Origin: Paenibacillus alvei DSM 29
GTDB lineage: Bacteria; Bacillota; Bacilli; Paenibacillales; Paenibacillaceae
NCBI RefSeq assembly: GCF_000293805.1
Contig: NZ_AMBZ01000007.1
Coordinates: forward strand, 62,001 to 126,000
Direction: 5' to 3'
DNA: 64,000 nt
Made by a program: the position numbers and the translations under genes. The notes beneath the pieces are model-generated. The model ran no database searches and had not been told where the DNA came from. It worked only from the letters and a program-made list of their open reading frames with translations. This document shows, piece after piece, positions 40,701 through 49,400 of the stretch (position 1 is the first letter of the stretch; each line of letters starts with the position of its first letter).

Positions 40701-43700
40701 AGTTGATTTATCACGGTATACCGAAGAAGAACAAGCGGCTGTCAAAGCAGCTTCCATTACGGAGTGGCAAGGTCGGCTGCATATAACGGACGGACCGCTT
40801 ATCAGATTCATTTATTTCCGCACGGGAGAAGGCTGCTCGGATTGGCTGACGATCATTGTCCATCATCTTGTATCCGATGGAATTACACTACGGTTGCTGC
40901 TTGAAGATGTGCAGACGGTCTATGCACAGTTGGAGCGTGGACAGCAGCCACAGCTTCCACTGAAGCATACCTCTTATCAAGAATGGGCAGCACGCCTGGA
41001 TGCATATGCGAACTCTGAGACGGCTGGCAAGGAACGAACTTTTTGGCTTAATCCTGAACGATGGGCCAGCTCACCGCTTCCAGTCGATCATTACCTTGGC
41101 GAGAATACGCACGCTTCTTTGCGTAAAGTAAGCATCAAGTTATCGGCCGACGAGACAAGGCTGTTGCTGCAGGAAGTGCCTTCTGCTTATCGAACGCAAG
41201 TCAATGACGTGCTGCTTACTGCACTTGTGCAGTCTTTTAAGGGCTGGACGGGACAACATTCCCTGCTCATTCATATGGAAGGGCATGGACGTGAAGATCT
41301 CTTTGAAGGTGTCAATGTAGCACGTACTGCAGGCTGGTTTACGTCGCTCTATCCTGTCTTTCTCAAACTTGAAGCAGAGGACGATCTCGGAACTGTATTG
41401 AAATCGGTCAAAGAGCAGCTCCGAGCGCTTCCGAATCGAGGCATCGGATTTGGCATATTGCGTTATTTATCAGAAGATCCTGAGATGCGGGCAGAGTCTT
41501 GGAGTCAACCTGATGCTGAGGTCATTTTTAATTACCTCGGTCAGTTTGATCAATTAGTAGCTGGTTCAGCGTTCTTTGACAAAGTAGAGCTGGAGCAAAG
41601 TATTGGCGGAAACCGGAGACATGTGCTTGATGTATATGGCATGGTTAGCGATGGCGAACTGCAGATGGTATGGGAGTATAGCGAACATCTGCATCAGCGC
41701 ACAACAATCGAGCGATTGGCTGATGAATTCATGTCGGCACTCCGTAATTTAATTGCACATTGTCTTGCACCAGAAGCGGGTGGAATAACGCCATCTGACT
41801 TCCCGCTGGCAAATGTTACTCAAATGGAATTGGATCGGCTGTACGCTGGAGACGGTGCGATCGAGGACATTTATCCGTTGTCGCCTACTCAGCAAGGCAT
41901 GCTGTTTCACACGCTGCTCTCACCAGGATCGGGCATGTACTTTGAAAATATGAACGCGGTACTGGAAGGCAGTTTGGATACTCAGGCATTCCACAAGGCG
42001 TGGCAGACATTAGTGAATCGGCACAGCATCCTGCGAACGGGATTCGTATGGAAAGACATGAACCATCCGCATCAGGTGGTGTACCAGCAGGCAACTATGC
42101 CTTATGTACAAGCCGATTGGCGCCAGTTGTCGCAAGCCGAGCAAGAACAGCGGCTGCAGCAGTACTTGGCAGATGAGAAGCAGCAGGGATTCCAATTGGA
42201 TCAAGCTCCGCTCATGCGTGTTGCCTTGTTCCGTATCGGGCTGGAAGGAGCAGAACAATACCGGATGGTATGGAGCTTTCACCATTTGCTGCTCGATGGA
42301 TGGAGCGTATCGCTTTTATTACGTGAGCTGTTCCAATTGTATCGCAGCTACTCACAGCAGCACGAAGAGTTGCAGCTTCCACCATCTCGACCGTATCGAG
42401 ACTATATGGAATGGCTGCATGAGCAGAACCTGCAGCAGGCGGAGCTGTATTGGAAAGAGCAGTTGTCTGGCTTCCAAACTCCTACACCGCTTGTCATGGA
42501 AAAGAAACAAGCAGCAGCAAATGAATCTAGTTATGAAGAGCTCCGGTTGGAATTGACGGAGAAGGTAACGGCCAACCTGCTCTCCATGATGAAGCGCAAG
42601 CAGGTCACGATGAATACGATGATTCAGGGGGCATGGGCAATTCTGCTCAGTCGTTATAGCGGAGATAGCAATGTTGTATTCGGCGCTACCGTATCTGGCA
42701 GGTCGGCGAATGTACCGAACATTGAGGCGATGGTAGGACTGTTTATTAATACCTTACCGGTACGTGTGCGTGTGAATCGGGATGATTATTTGATGGACTG
42801 GTTGTGGCAGCTTCAAGACGAGCAAGCTGAACAGCGTTTGTACGAGTACACGCCGCTGTCGCTGATTCAGAACTGCAGTGAGGTGCCTAATGGAACATCG
42901 TTGTTTGATAGCATCCTTGTATTCGAAAATTATCCAGTAGACGCAGGCAGTGAAACAACCAATGAACTGCGGCTGCAATCCGTGGAAACCAGTGAACAAA
43001 CCAACTATGCGCTTACGCTTGCAGTTGTACCAGGTGCAGCTTTATCCTTGCGTATGCTGTATTCGAAAGCGCGGTTCGATCCGCTTGCCATTCATCGCGC
43101 CCTCGGTCATATGCAGATGCTGCTTGAGCAAATTGCAGATGCAGATGAGCAAGTTCAATTGAAGGAGCTTGTAATTCTGACTCGCGAGGAGCAGCAGCAA
43201 TTGTTAGAAGATTGGAACAACAATTTGAATAATTCTGCTGCAGGATCGTGTGTCCACAAGCTGGTGGAGGAGCAGGCAGAGAAGACGCCGGATGCTGTAG
43301 CCGTTGTGAGCCGGGAGCAGCGTCTTACCTATCGCGAGTTAAACTTGCGGGCGAACCAGCTCGCGCATCATTTGGCAAAGCGCGGCGTCGGAGCAGAGGT
43401 GCCAGTTGGCATCTGCATGGAACGCAGTGTGGAGCTGATCATTGCGGTACTCGGCGTATTGAAGTCCGGAGGTGCTTATGTACCGCTTGACCCTCATTAT
43501 CCGAAGGAAAGATTGCGCTTCATCATTGAGGATACGCAAGTTCCGGTACTGTTGACGGCTGTGGACTTGTTGGCGCAGCTGCCTGAGAAGGCAGAGCATG
43601 ACATGGTAACGCTGTGCCTTGATTCAGACTGGGCGCGCGTCGCGCAGGAAAGCGACAAAGCGCCGGAAGTTGCTGTAAGTACAGCCAACTTGGCTTATAT

Positions 43701-46485
43701 CATTTATACTTCAGGCTCGACTGGACAGCCGAAAGGTGTGCAGGTGCAGCATGATTCGCTGCTTAACCTGATCCAATGGCATCAGGAAGCGTATCAGGTG
43801 ACAGAGGCGGATCGGGCTACGCTCATTGCGGGAACGGCCTTCGATGCATCCGTATGGGAAATATGGCCGTATCTGACGGCCGGAGCGGCGCTGTATATCG
43901 TAGATGATGAGATCCGATTGAGTCCGCAGCAGCTGCGGGATTGGCTGATCGAGAGCGGAATTACGCTCACATTCCTGCCGACGCCATTGGCGGAGCGAGT
44001 TGTCAGTGTGGACTGGCCGCAGGAAACGCCGCTGCGTGCCCTGTTGACAGGAGGAGATAAGCTGCATCGCCATCCGGAGGTGGAATTGCCATTCGCGCTG
44101 GTGAACCATTATGGCCCAACGGAGAATACGGTTGTTGCGACGTGTGGAATGGTAGCATGCGGTGTGCATACGGAAGAAGCGCCGACAATCGGCAGACCGA
44201 TTGCCAATACGAGATGCTACATTCTAGATGAGAATGGACAGCCTGTGCCGATCGGTGTACCCGGTGAGCTATATATTGCGGGAAGCAGCTTGGCACGCGG
44301 ATACTGGAACAGACCGGAGCTGACTGCTGAGAGGTTTGTGCAAGATCCATTCCGTGCTGACCCACATGCGAGAATGTATAGTACAGGCGATCTGTGCCGA
44401 TATACGGCAGATGGGGAGATCGAATACCTCGGACGCATGGACGATCAAGTGAAGATTCGCGGCTTCCGCATTGAACTGGGAGAAGTGGAAACGGTTATTT
44501 CCCATCACCCGGAGGTAGAGGAAGCAAGTGTAATTGCCCGTCAGGATGCATCTGGCCAGAACCGGCTGGTGGCGTACATTGTGCCGGCTCAAGCGCAGGC
44601 CAATGCCGAGACGGACAATGCCTCCAATGCCGTACTAACGGATACGCTGCGTCAGTTTGTGAAGGATAAATTGCCGGATTATATGCTTCCAAGCGCGTTC
44701 GTTATGATGGATCGGCTACCATTGACGCCGAATGGCAAGATCGATCGCAGAGCGCTTCCAGAAGTTGATTGGAGCAGCGAAGCCCAAGCTTATGTGGCGC
44801 CTCGGAATGCAGTGGAAGAGATACTATGCTCCATCTGGGCGCAAGTGCTTGGCTTGGAGAAGGTAGGAATTAACGATCATTTCTTCGAGCTTGGTGGAGA
44901 TTCGATTCTTAGCATACAAGTTGTCGCTCGGGCTGCCCAAAGAGGTCTGCGCATACAACCTAAAATGCTGTTCGATTATCCTGTCATTGCCGAGCTGTCA
45001 GCTGTAGCTGGCGAAGAGGCTTTGGTTGTTGCGGATCAGGGTGAAATTGTAGGAGAAGTGCCGCTGACACCGATTCAGTGCTGGTTCTTCAACCAAGATA
45101 TTTGCGACCGACACCATTGGAATCAGGCTATGATGCTGGAACTGCGTAAACCGATTGCCACGGAAGTGCTTAGTGAGGCACTTCATCAACTGGTTCTGCA
45201 CCATGATGCCCTGCGCTTGCGTTATGCAAATGGTGATAAAGGATGGACGCAGCGCATCGTTCCAGCGGTAGAAGTAAAGGTTCCTCTTGAGTTCGTCGAT
45301 CTGTCATCTTATGACGAAGCGAAGCAGCGATATGAGATGGAAGCACGAGCGACGTCTGCTCAGGCAGGCATGAATTTGATGGAAGGGCCACTGATTAGGG
45401 CCGTGCAGTTCGAATTGGGTAAAGACCAGGGCAGAAGATTGCTGCTGGCGATCCATCACTTGGCGATCGATGGAGTTTCTTGGCGGATTCTGATTGAAGA
45501 TCTGGACTTGTTGTGCGGACAGTTGACACAAGCACAGGCTCCTTCACTTCCTGTCAAGACGACTTCCTATAAAAGCTGGGCGGAGCGATTGACAGTCTAT
45601 GCACAGACAGATGAGCTGCATAAGGAGCAAGCCTATTGGCTGCGAATGGTTGATTCCTATACGGTACCACTTCCGATTGATCATGAGAATGGCTCCAATA
45701 CGCTCAGCTCAATGAATGAAGTATCGGTGCAATTATCACAAGAGGAAACCCAATCTCTATTGAAGGAAGTCCCAACCGCTTATCGCAGTGAAATTACGGA
45801 AGTATTCCTAACTGCACTTCTGCGAGCTTTCGTCACTTGGACAGGAGAACGCGGGTTAATCGTGACTTTGGAAGGTCACGGCCGCGAAGCGCTGCTTGAA
45901 GATACCGATCTAAGCAGAACGGTTGGTTGGTTTACCTCTATGTATCCGATGTATTTACAATGGAATGCTTCTGGTGCGTTAAGGGATCAAATTAAGGCGA
46001 TCAAAGAACAAGTGGCAAGAATCCCGAATCGTGGTGTAGGGTACGGTTTGCTTCGCTGGTTGAGAGAAGATGAGGAACTGCGCGAACAGTTGGATGCAAT
46101 TCCGGAAGCAGAGGTCAGCTTCAATTATCTGGGTCAATTCGATCAGATTACCTCACCAACGGGGTGGCTCGGAGCGGCTGAGGAATCGGTTGGACTTGTC
46201 CATGGGGAAGGTGCACGGCAGCATCTGCTGGACATTGTAGGTGTCGTAACAGGTGGATGCCTCAGATTGACTTGGGCTTATAGCAGCAATTATCACCGCC
46301 GCGATACGATCGAACAGCTTGCCGAAGATTATATGCTGGCGCTGCGAGAGATTATAGCGGGCTGCAAGGAAGCAGGGCAGGCTGATTACACGCCATCTGA
46401 CTTCAAGCGGACCAAGTTGAATCAGAAGACGCTTGATGCGATTATGGCGCAAGTGAATCAACATAACAGGAGGTCACCGAAATAA
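31762..46485 (+). CDS. NRPS 1: FkbH-C/PCP loading region plus three C-A-PCP-E modules
   Basis: 4907 residues. Order and landmarks: FkbH C-terminal GNAT-like domain (~8-165), linker, PCP with Ser273 and no adenylation domain; module 1 C (HHIVSDG 465), A (Asp988), PCP Ser1326, E (HHLVIDG 1507); module 2 C (HHILLDG 1989), A (Asp2507), PCP Ser2850, E (HHLVSDG 3034); module 3 C (HHLLLDG 3507), A (Asp4028), PCP Ser4381, E (HHLAIDG 4565). Residue codes read off the A domains are DAWFLGHVVK, DLFNNALTYK and DAWFLGHVVK, close to Leu, Ala and Leu codes of bacilli. The first C is of the LCL look (SFAQQRLWFLDQL); the later ones follow E domains. Ribosome site GGGGGGAT. It ends after E3 with a docking-like helix. 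Confidence 0.95.
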   Translation: MQLLDFLSRMELRVDFRPATEKEFDKVVYLTNWTADFHLTAHGLDRAALEDLIDRQSHECWVIEASDRFGEYGVAGVMLFVQNGDVLDVHSYIISCKILGKNIEIIVLQKLAGLAERLGCKNIHLHYRKTPRNAVSADFVKRVAANWIVPEEGGFGAILPVQELITSLAAEGEETSRAIGPRRSIDLRKAFTVGRMEPNLTELWSDVRNKLRTSTQIMEGIRWSKQQTSVNQYSVYAAPRTPNEETLVSIWEDVLLTKPIGITDHFLTLGGNSLLATQIMSRIRESFGVELPIRAIFEYPTIDTLVECISASKIADEGFEAGHEFVIYDKSGVFPLSFAQQRLWFLDQLEPGSPYYNMTLSIRLSGSLVIDALQQSIQSIVSRHDILRTTFHFIDGQAVTRIAPSGPFPIEMQKLTGSKAQKQKQLQSIIYAESRQPFDLNKGPLFRAILLQQAVDEHLLLLSMHHIVSDGWSLGVLQHELQQFYMSYITNEPPNLGELPVQYADFVHWQRAWLQGARIDAQLEYWRNKLSDIPPLLLLPTDRPRPAVQTFNGATDRRIVPVQLAGEINALCKRERVTLYMVLLTAFQALLHRYTGQETIVVGSPVANRQRTEIEGLIGFFVNTLALRADFAENISFRDLLQQIKLTTLEAYSNQDLPFEQLVEALNPERSLAATPIFQATFALHNLPATTREVENVCMEFHELSNGTSKFDLSMAVEESERGLYVAIDYNTDLFNPDTIARMQDHYQTLLQSAVQDCSQCIDNLLLLTSSEREQLVIEWNDTNVPHPAAKFVHELVAERAEMMPERIAVTCGAERITYNELNKRANSLAHYMLEKGAVNQTVVAIYAERSIDLVVAQLAVLKTGAAYLPIDPAYPRERVAFMLQDAQVSMLLTKGEFLEYIPVKFIPSTILLDRDVEYYERYCTDNPDHACTTADLAYVIYTSGSTGQPKGVEIEHNALLNLVFWHQRAYHVTPDDRATLLAGTAFDASVWELWPYLSIGASLHVVDEDARMDAARLRDWMVLNRITHSFVPTPLAETLIMEQWPQSVPLRYMLTGGDRLRFAPSSALPFQLINHYGPTESTVVATSGIVLTGGEGPITIGRPIDNIRAYLLDSTMQPVPIGVRGELYIGGQGLARGYRGRPDLTEERFVPNPFRSGELLYRTGDLCRYLPDGSIEFIGRIDHQVKIRGYRIELKEIESALSGHPNIRSCTVVVHEDREGTRRLVGYVVSDFMLEQQQLKEYLKEILPAYMVPTAFVQMDELPLTPNGKVNHKALPVPDYSISSDSEHDIPHSETEAELLHIWQQVLGIERIGIHDNFFVLGGDSILSIQIVSRANRSGIPITTKHMFQYQTIAELAASAAIGSMVAAEQGKVVGNVPLMPIQRWLFEQELEELDQWNMAMLLSLKQSTDSKLLGQAFGYLLEHHDALRMRYFQTEEGWKQINEEEAPTLSVETVDLSRLPSEKQEAAMQQHADQVQRSLLLTAGKLMSAVLFRLGHVDKLLIVVHHLVIDGVSWRILLEDLETVYRQLVNGDKAVLPPKTTSFRDWAMAVESYARSEQLAGLEKHYWQSVADVQPEEAVLPVTVDMSHGVTGSNTVATIGQVTVTLDTEHTRLMLQQVPRVYRTHINDILLAALTRAITEWTGGRSLYVALEGHGREDLIDGIDISRTIGWFTSLYPVRLQLGTDPSLGSQLKAVKEQLRRIPNRGIGYGLLRYLSNDPHMSWTEQAHPEPQISFNYLGQFDQLVANSELFSLSKGNIGNVRSLQGRRRYAIDVHGMIRDGQLEMIWEYSRTLHDAISIERVAHSFIDALTQYIAHCMSSEAGGYTPSDFPASALSQQVLDRIAHDYKELEDVHLLSPLQQGMLFHALYSPESTVYFEQAVTELTGPLNVEVFDRAWRSIIQRHAIFRTFFQWEWLQEPHQIVLANVNIPIKVINLLDLAVEEQQKQISQLLEQDRQERFDLSSQPLMRLMLICLENDRTKFVWSFHHILLDGWSVFAVLHELFDIYKALMNHETLHQDIAVPYRNYIEWCAARNLNEAEQYWRSYLQGFSTPTSLLIGGATRLTEEIFEQHSILLTQSTTKGLHHISRKQRVTVNTLMQAAWAILLHRYSGEEDVLFGATVSVRPPELPHIESMIGLFINSLPVRIQVKQETELSAWIQKLQERQADWIQYAHTPLSLVMDCSEVPNGQPLFETLLVFENYPVSRSDLTAKTGLSVGDISILERTTYPLTIIVVLGERLEVRAIYDRRRYEQQAVERLLGHLQMIVTGIVQADEQLMLQELPLLTEAEHELLLTQFNAGARKAVPANTTIHHLIEEQVQRTPDATALIVDEKRISYRELDRRANQLANHLRQLGVGPEFLVGICIERTAEMLIGLLAILKAGGAYVPLDPSYPKDRLGFILEDTEVKVLLSQSQLADRLPLHAAQTIWLDTDWPAIDLQSDEPIESGVSEHNLAYIIYTSGSTGRPKGVALEHRNTVTFLKWCRENFTEDELAGVLAATSISFDLSVFELFLPLTCGGKVILAENALYLPELPAAQEVSLINTVPSAMAELIRMNGVPLSVVTVNLAGEQLPLNLARQIYGVGSIQRLYNLYGPSEDTTYSTYWLVEPDADYAPPIGYPIAATSCYILDTHLRPVPIGVPGELFIAGQGLARCYLHRPELTAEKFIDNPFAEQDGERMYRTGDLCRYRSDGVIEYLGRMDHQVKVRGFRIELQEVETVLSLHAAVREAVVMVQESHAGSKQLIGYFVPKVSAAVAPTTDMLRTHLKEFLPDYMIPSAFVSMDSFPLTPSGKVDRKALPMPDRAAEGSDNYAEPHNEVERVLCSIWQQVLGVNRVGIHDGFFSLGGDSILSIQIISRASQAGLKLTPKQLFRYQTIAELAEVAQVTAVQVEQDQGEVTGTVALTPIQHWFFESDLPDWSHWHQIVHLNVARPMDQVLLTQAVEELLRYHDGLRLRFVQDETGWRQENVAFDGTAPVSEVDLSRYTEEEQAAVKAASITEWQGRLHITDGPLIRFIYFRTGEGCSDWLTIIVHHLVSDGITLRLLLEDVQTVYAQLERGQQPQLPLKHTSYQEWAARLDAYANSETAGKERTFWLNPERWASSPLPVDHYLGENTHASLRKVSIKLSADETRLLLQEVPSAYRTQVNDVLLTALVQSFKGWTGQHSLLIHMEGHGREDLFEGVNVARTAGWFTSLYPVFLKLEAEDDLGTVLKSVKEQLRALPNRGIGFGILRYLSEDPEMRAESWSQPDAEVIFNYLGQFDQLVAGSAFFDKVELEQSIGGNRRHVLDVYGMVSDGELQMVWEYSEHLHQRTTIERLADEFMSALRNLIAHCLAPEAGGITPSDFPLANVTQMELDRLYAGDGAIEDIYPLSPTQQGMLFHTLLSPGSGMYFENMNAVLEGSLDTQAFHKAWQTLVNRHSILRTGFVWKDMNHPHQVVYQQATMPYVQADWRQLSQAEQEQRLQQYLADEKQQGFQLDQAPLMRVALFRIGLEGAEQYRMVWSFHHLLLDGWSVSLLLRELFQLYRSYSQQHEELQLPPSRPYRDYMEWLHEQNLQQAELYWKEQLSGFQTPTPLVMEKKQAAANESSYEELRLELTEKVTANLLSMMKRKQVTMNTMIQGAWAILLSRYSGDSNVVFGATVSGRSANVPNIEAMVGLFINTLPVRVRVNRDDYLMDWLWQLQDEQAEQRLYEYTPLSLIQNCSEVPNGTSLFDSILVFENYPVDAGSETTNELRLQSVETSEQTNYALTLAVVPGAALSLRMLYSKARFDPLAIHRALGHMQMLLEQIADADEQVQLKELVILTREEQQQLLEDWNNNLNNSAAGSCVHKLVEEQAEKTPDAVAVVSREQRLTYRELNLRANQLAHHLAKRGVGAEVPVGICMERSVELIIAVLGVLKSGGAYVPLDPHYPKERLRFIIEDTQVPVLLTAVDLLAQLPEKAEHDMVTLCLDSDWARVAQESDKAPEVAVSTANLAYIIYTSGSTGQPKGVQVQHDSLLNLIQWHQEAYQVTEADRATLIAGTAFDASVWEIWPYLTAGAALYIVDDEIRLSPQQLRDWLIESGITLTFLPTPLAERVVSVDWPQETPLRALLTGGDKLHRHPEVELPFALVNHYGPTENTVVATCGMVACGVHTEEAPTIGRPIANTRCYILDENGQPVPIGVPGELYIAGSSLARGYWNRPELTAERFVQDPFRADPHARMYSTGDLCRYTADGEIEYLGRMDDQVKIRGFRIELGEVETVISHHPEVEEASVIARQDASGQNRLVAYIVPAQAQANAETDNASNAVLTDTLRQFVKDKLPDYMLPSAFVMMDRLPLTPNGKIDRRALPEVDWSSEAQAYVAPRNAVEEILCSIWAQVLGLEKVGINDHFFELGGDSILSIQVVARAAQRGLRIQPKMLFDYPVIAELSAVAGEEALVVADQGEIVGEVPLTPIQCWFFNQDICDRHHWNQAMMLELRKPIATEVLSEALHQLVLHHDALRLRYANGDKGWTQRIVPAVEVKVPLEFVDLSSYDEAKQRYEMEARATSAQAGMNLMEGPLIRAVQFELGKDQGRRLLLAIHHLAIDGVSWRILIEDLDLLCGQLTQAQAPSLPVKTTSYKSWAERLTVYAQTDELHKEQAYWLRMVDSYTVPLPIDHENGSNTLSSMNEVSVQLSQEETQSLLKEVPTAYRSEITEVFLTALLRAFVTWTGERGLIVTLEGHGREALLEDTDLSRTVGWFTSMYPMYLQWNASGALRDQIKAIKEQVARIPNRGVGYGLLRWLREDEELREQLDAIPEAEVSFNYLGQFDQITSPTGWLGAAEESVGLVHGEGARQHLLDIVGVVTGGCLRLTWAYSSNYHRRDTIEQLAEDYMLALREIIAGCKEAGQADYTPSDFKRTKLNQKTLDAIMAQVNQHNRRSPK
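31783..32256 (+). other. FkbH C-terminal (GNAT-like) domain at the head of NRPS 1
   Basis: It shares ordered motifs with the C-terminal third of the intact FkbH: DRFGEYGVAG against DRFGDYGVVG, an intervening beta pair with conserved LD, and ISCKILGKNIE against LSCRVLGRGIE. The HAD part is missing. It lies directly before the orphan carrier domain (Ser273), so transfer of the starter acyl group onto that carrier is the natural guess. Confidence 0.75.
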
Positions 46486-49400
46486 TGGGAGTATTGATTG
46501 AGGATATTTATAGATTATCTCCCATGCAGCAGGGCATGTTCTTCCATAGTCTGTATGATGAGGGATCACAGGCCTACATTACGCAAGTCCAATTCTCTCT
46601 GCATGGGGAATTGAATAGACCCGCTTTCGTAGAAGCTTGGCAGCTAGTTCTGGGCCGTCATCCTGTTTTGCGAACTTCGCTCGTCTGGGAGGATGTCGAG
46701 GAACCTTATCAAGTTGTGCAAGCCAATGTGAAAGTTCCAATGATTGAACATAATTGGGGCGAGGCTTCCTTGGAAGAACAGGAGGAGCTGTTTGCGAGAC
46801 TGCTGGCAGCAGATCGTGAAGCAGCTTTTGATCTGAAGGTTGCGCCGCTAATGCGTGTGACGCTTGTCCGATTGAAAAACGATTCGCACCGTGTATTGTG
46901 GACCTTCCATCATCTCTTGCTTGACGGTTGGTCGATACCGCTTGTAATACAAGATCTGTTCAGCTTCTATAATGCGGTGGATCAGGGGATACAACCGCAG
47001 TTGCCTGAAGTGCGTCCATATGGTGATTATAGTGAATGGCTGGAAGCGCAAGATATGGTCAAAGTTGAGCAATTTTGGCGCAGCAACCTGCAAGGCTTTA
47101 CTGCGCCGACTGCGCTGCCAGCAGACATTGAGCGCGGAACAGAGGCTGGATATGCGCAAGCATCACTGCGTTTGTCGCGTAACACGACTGATATCTTGAA
47201 TCGATTTGCACGCAAATGTCGTATCACCCCCAATACGCTGTTCCAAAGTGCTTGGGCGTTATTGCTTAGTAGTTGCAGTGGAGAAGAAGATGTGCTGTAC
47301 GGGACAACCGTGTCCGGACGACCAGCCAATCTGCCAGGTGTAGAAGCGATGGTTGGACTATTCATTAACACACTTCCTGTACGAGTAAATGTTAGTAGTG
47401 ATGCTGTACTTGGGCCGTGGCTTCGCCAGGCCCAAGCACGGCAGGCCGAGCTGCGGCTGTATGAATACAGCCCGCTGCTGCAAGTTCAAGGCTGGAGTGA
47501 CGTGCCGCGCGGTACGCCGCTGTTCGATAGCTTGTTCGTATTCGAGAACATTCAGACGGACAGCAAAACATGGGATGTCAATGACAGGCTGTCCGTAAGT
47601 GATCAAGATGCTCTAGAGCAGCCTGACTTGCCGTTAACTGTAGTCGTTCTGCCAGGCAAAGAAATATTGCTTCGCATGTTGTACGATGTGAGCCGCTTCA
47701 GCGAGAAGCAGGTTCACTGGCTGCTACATCGGCTACAGGTTGTGCTCGAAGCGATGAGCGTGTCTGGTGAAGGAGTTATGCTGAAGGATCTGCCGTTTAT
47801 TACGGCTGAAGAAGAGCAGATGATTGTGCAGCAATGGAATGATACTTCTATCGCTTATCCGAGCGAGAAGACCATTCATCAGCTGTTCGAGGAGCAGGTG
47901 GCAGCAAGGCCGGAACATGCGGCGCTTTACAGCGAAGGAATGTCATGGAGCTATATGGAGCTGAATCGTTGTGCCAATGCGGTAGCCAGGAAGTTAGTTG
48001 AACTAGGAATTCGCAACGAACAATTGATCCCGATGATTACACATCGTTCACCGGACATGGTTATCGGCATGCTGGCTATTTTGAAAGCGGGGGGCGCCTA
48101 TGTGCCCATTGATCCTGCCTACCCAAGTGAGCGGATTGAGGTAATTGTCGAAGATTGCGAGTCAAATCTGCTGCTTGCAACAAGCAAAAATAGTTTGCCT
48201 GCCTTCACATTTGACGGTGAAGTCGTCTTCATGGATGAAGTGCTTGCTTCGCTTGAGCAAGCAGGTGAAGGTGAAGATAATCTGGCGCTTGATGCAGCTC
48301 CTTCTAATTTGGCCTATGTGATGTATACATCCGGCTCTACCGGACGCCCTAAGGGAGTTATGATCGAGCACCGCAATGTGATTCGTTTAGTCAAGCATAG
48401 CAACTATGTGCAATTCGATGAACAGACATGCATGTTGCAGACCGGAGCTGTTGTCTTCGATGCCGCAACCTTGGAAGTATGGGGGGCGCTGCTGAACGGC
48501 GGACAATTGGTTGTATTGGATAACGACACTATTCTTGATGGTCGGCGAATGAAGCAGGCCATTGAGCAATATGATGTCAATACGATGTTTATAACTGCAC
48601 CGCTGCTGCACCAGCTGTCACAGCAGGACAGCAGTATATTCAATAGATTGCATACGTTAATGACTGGCGGGGACGTGCTGTCCGTACCGCATATGAATCG
48701 CTTGCTGCAGTCGAATCCAGGACTGACTATCGTCAATGCATACGGACCGACTGAAAACACGACGATCTCAACGACATTCTCCTTCACAACGGAACAACCC
48801 GGAGCGATTCCAATCGGTCGTCCGATTGCGAATTCGTCGGCTTATGTTGTTGATCGACACTTGCGCTTGCTGCCTCCTGGCATGAAGGGGGAATTGATTG
48901 TCGGCGGGGACGGGGTAGCTCGAGGGTATCGGAATCGGCCGGATTTGACAGAAGAAAAATTTATCGAAAGTCCGTTCCGCCAAGAGGAGCGCTGTTATAG
49001 AACTGGAGACCTGGTTCGTTATCGAGAAGACGGAATTATCGAATTTATCGGGCGAATCGATTCACAAGTGAAAATTCGCGGTTTTCGCATTGAGCCGGGC
49101 GAGATCGAGCATGTACTTGTTTCTCACCCGCAAGTAAAGGAAGCATTGGTTATTGCTGTACAAGCGGGGAAAGGTGATAAGCGCTTGGTTGCGTACACGG
49201 TCGTGGAGCAAGTAGATGCTGCTGTAACACCGGATATACTGCGAGATTATCTCAAGCGAGATCTGCCGGAGCATATGATTCCTGCCGCCTTCGTCTTGCT
49301 GGATTCCTTCCCGCTTATGATTAATGGCAAGGTTGATCGCAGATCGCTGCCAGCGCCGGACTGGACGGCCAACGAACACCGGGATTACGTACCTGCACGG

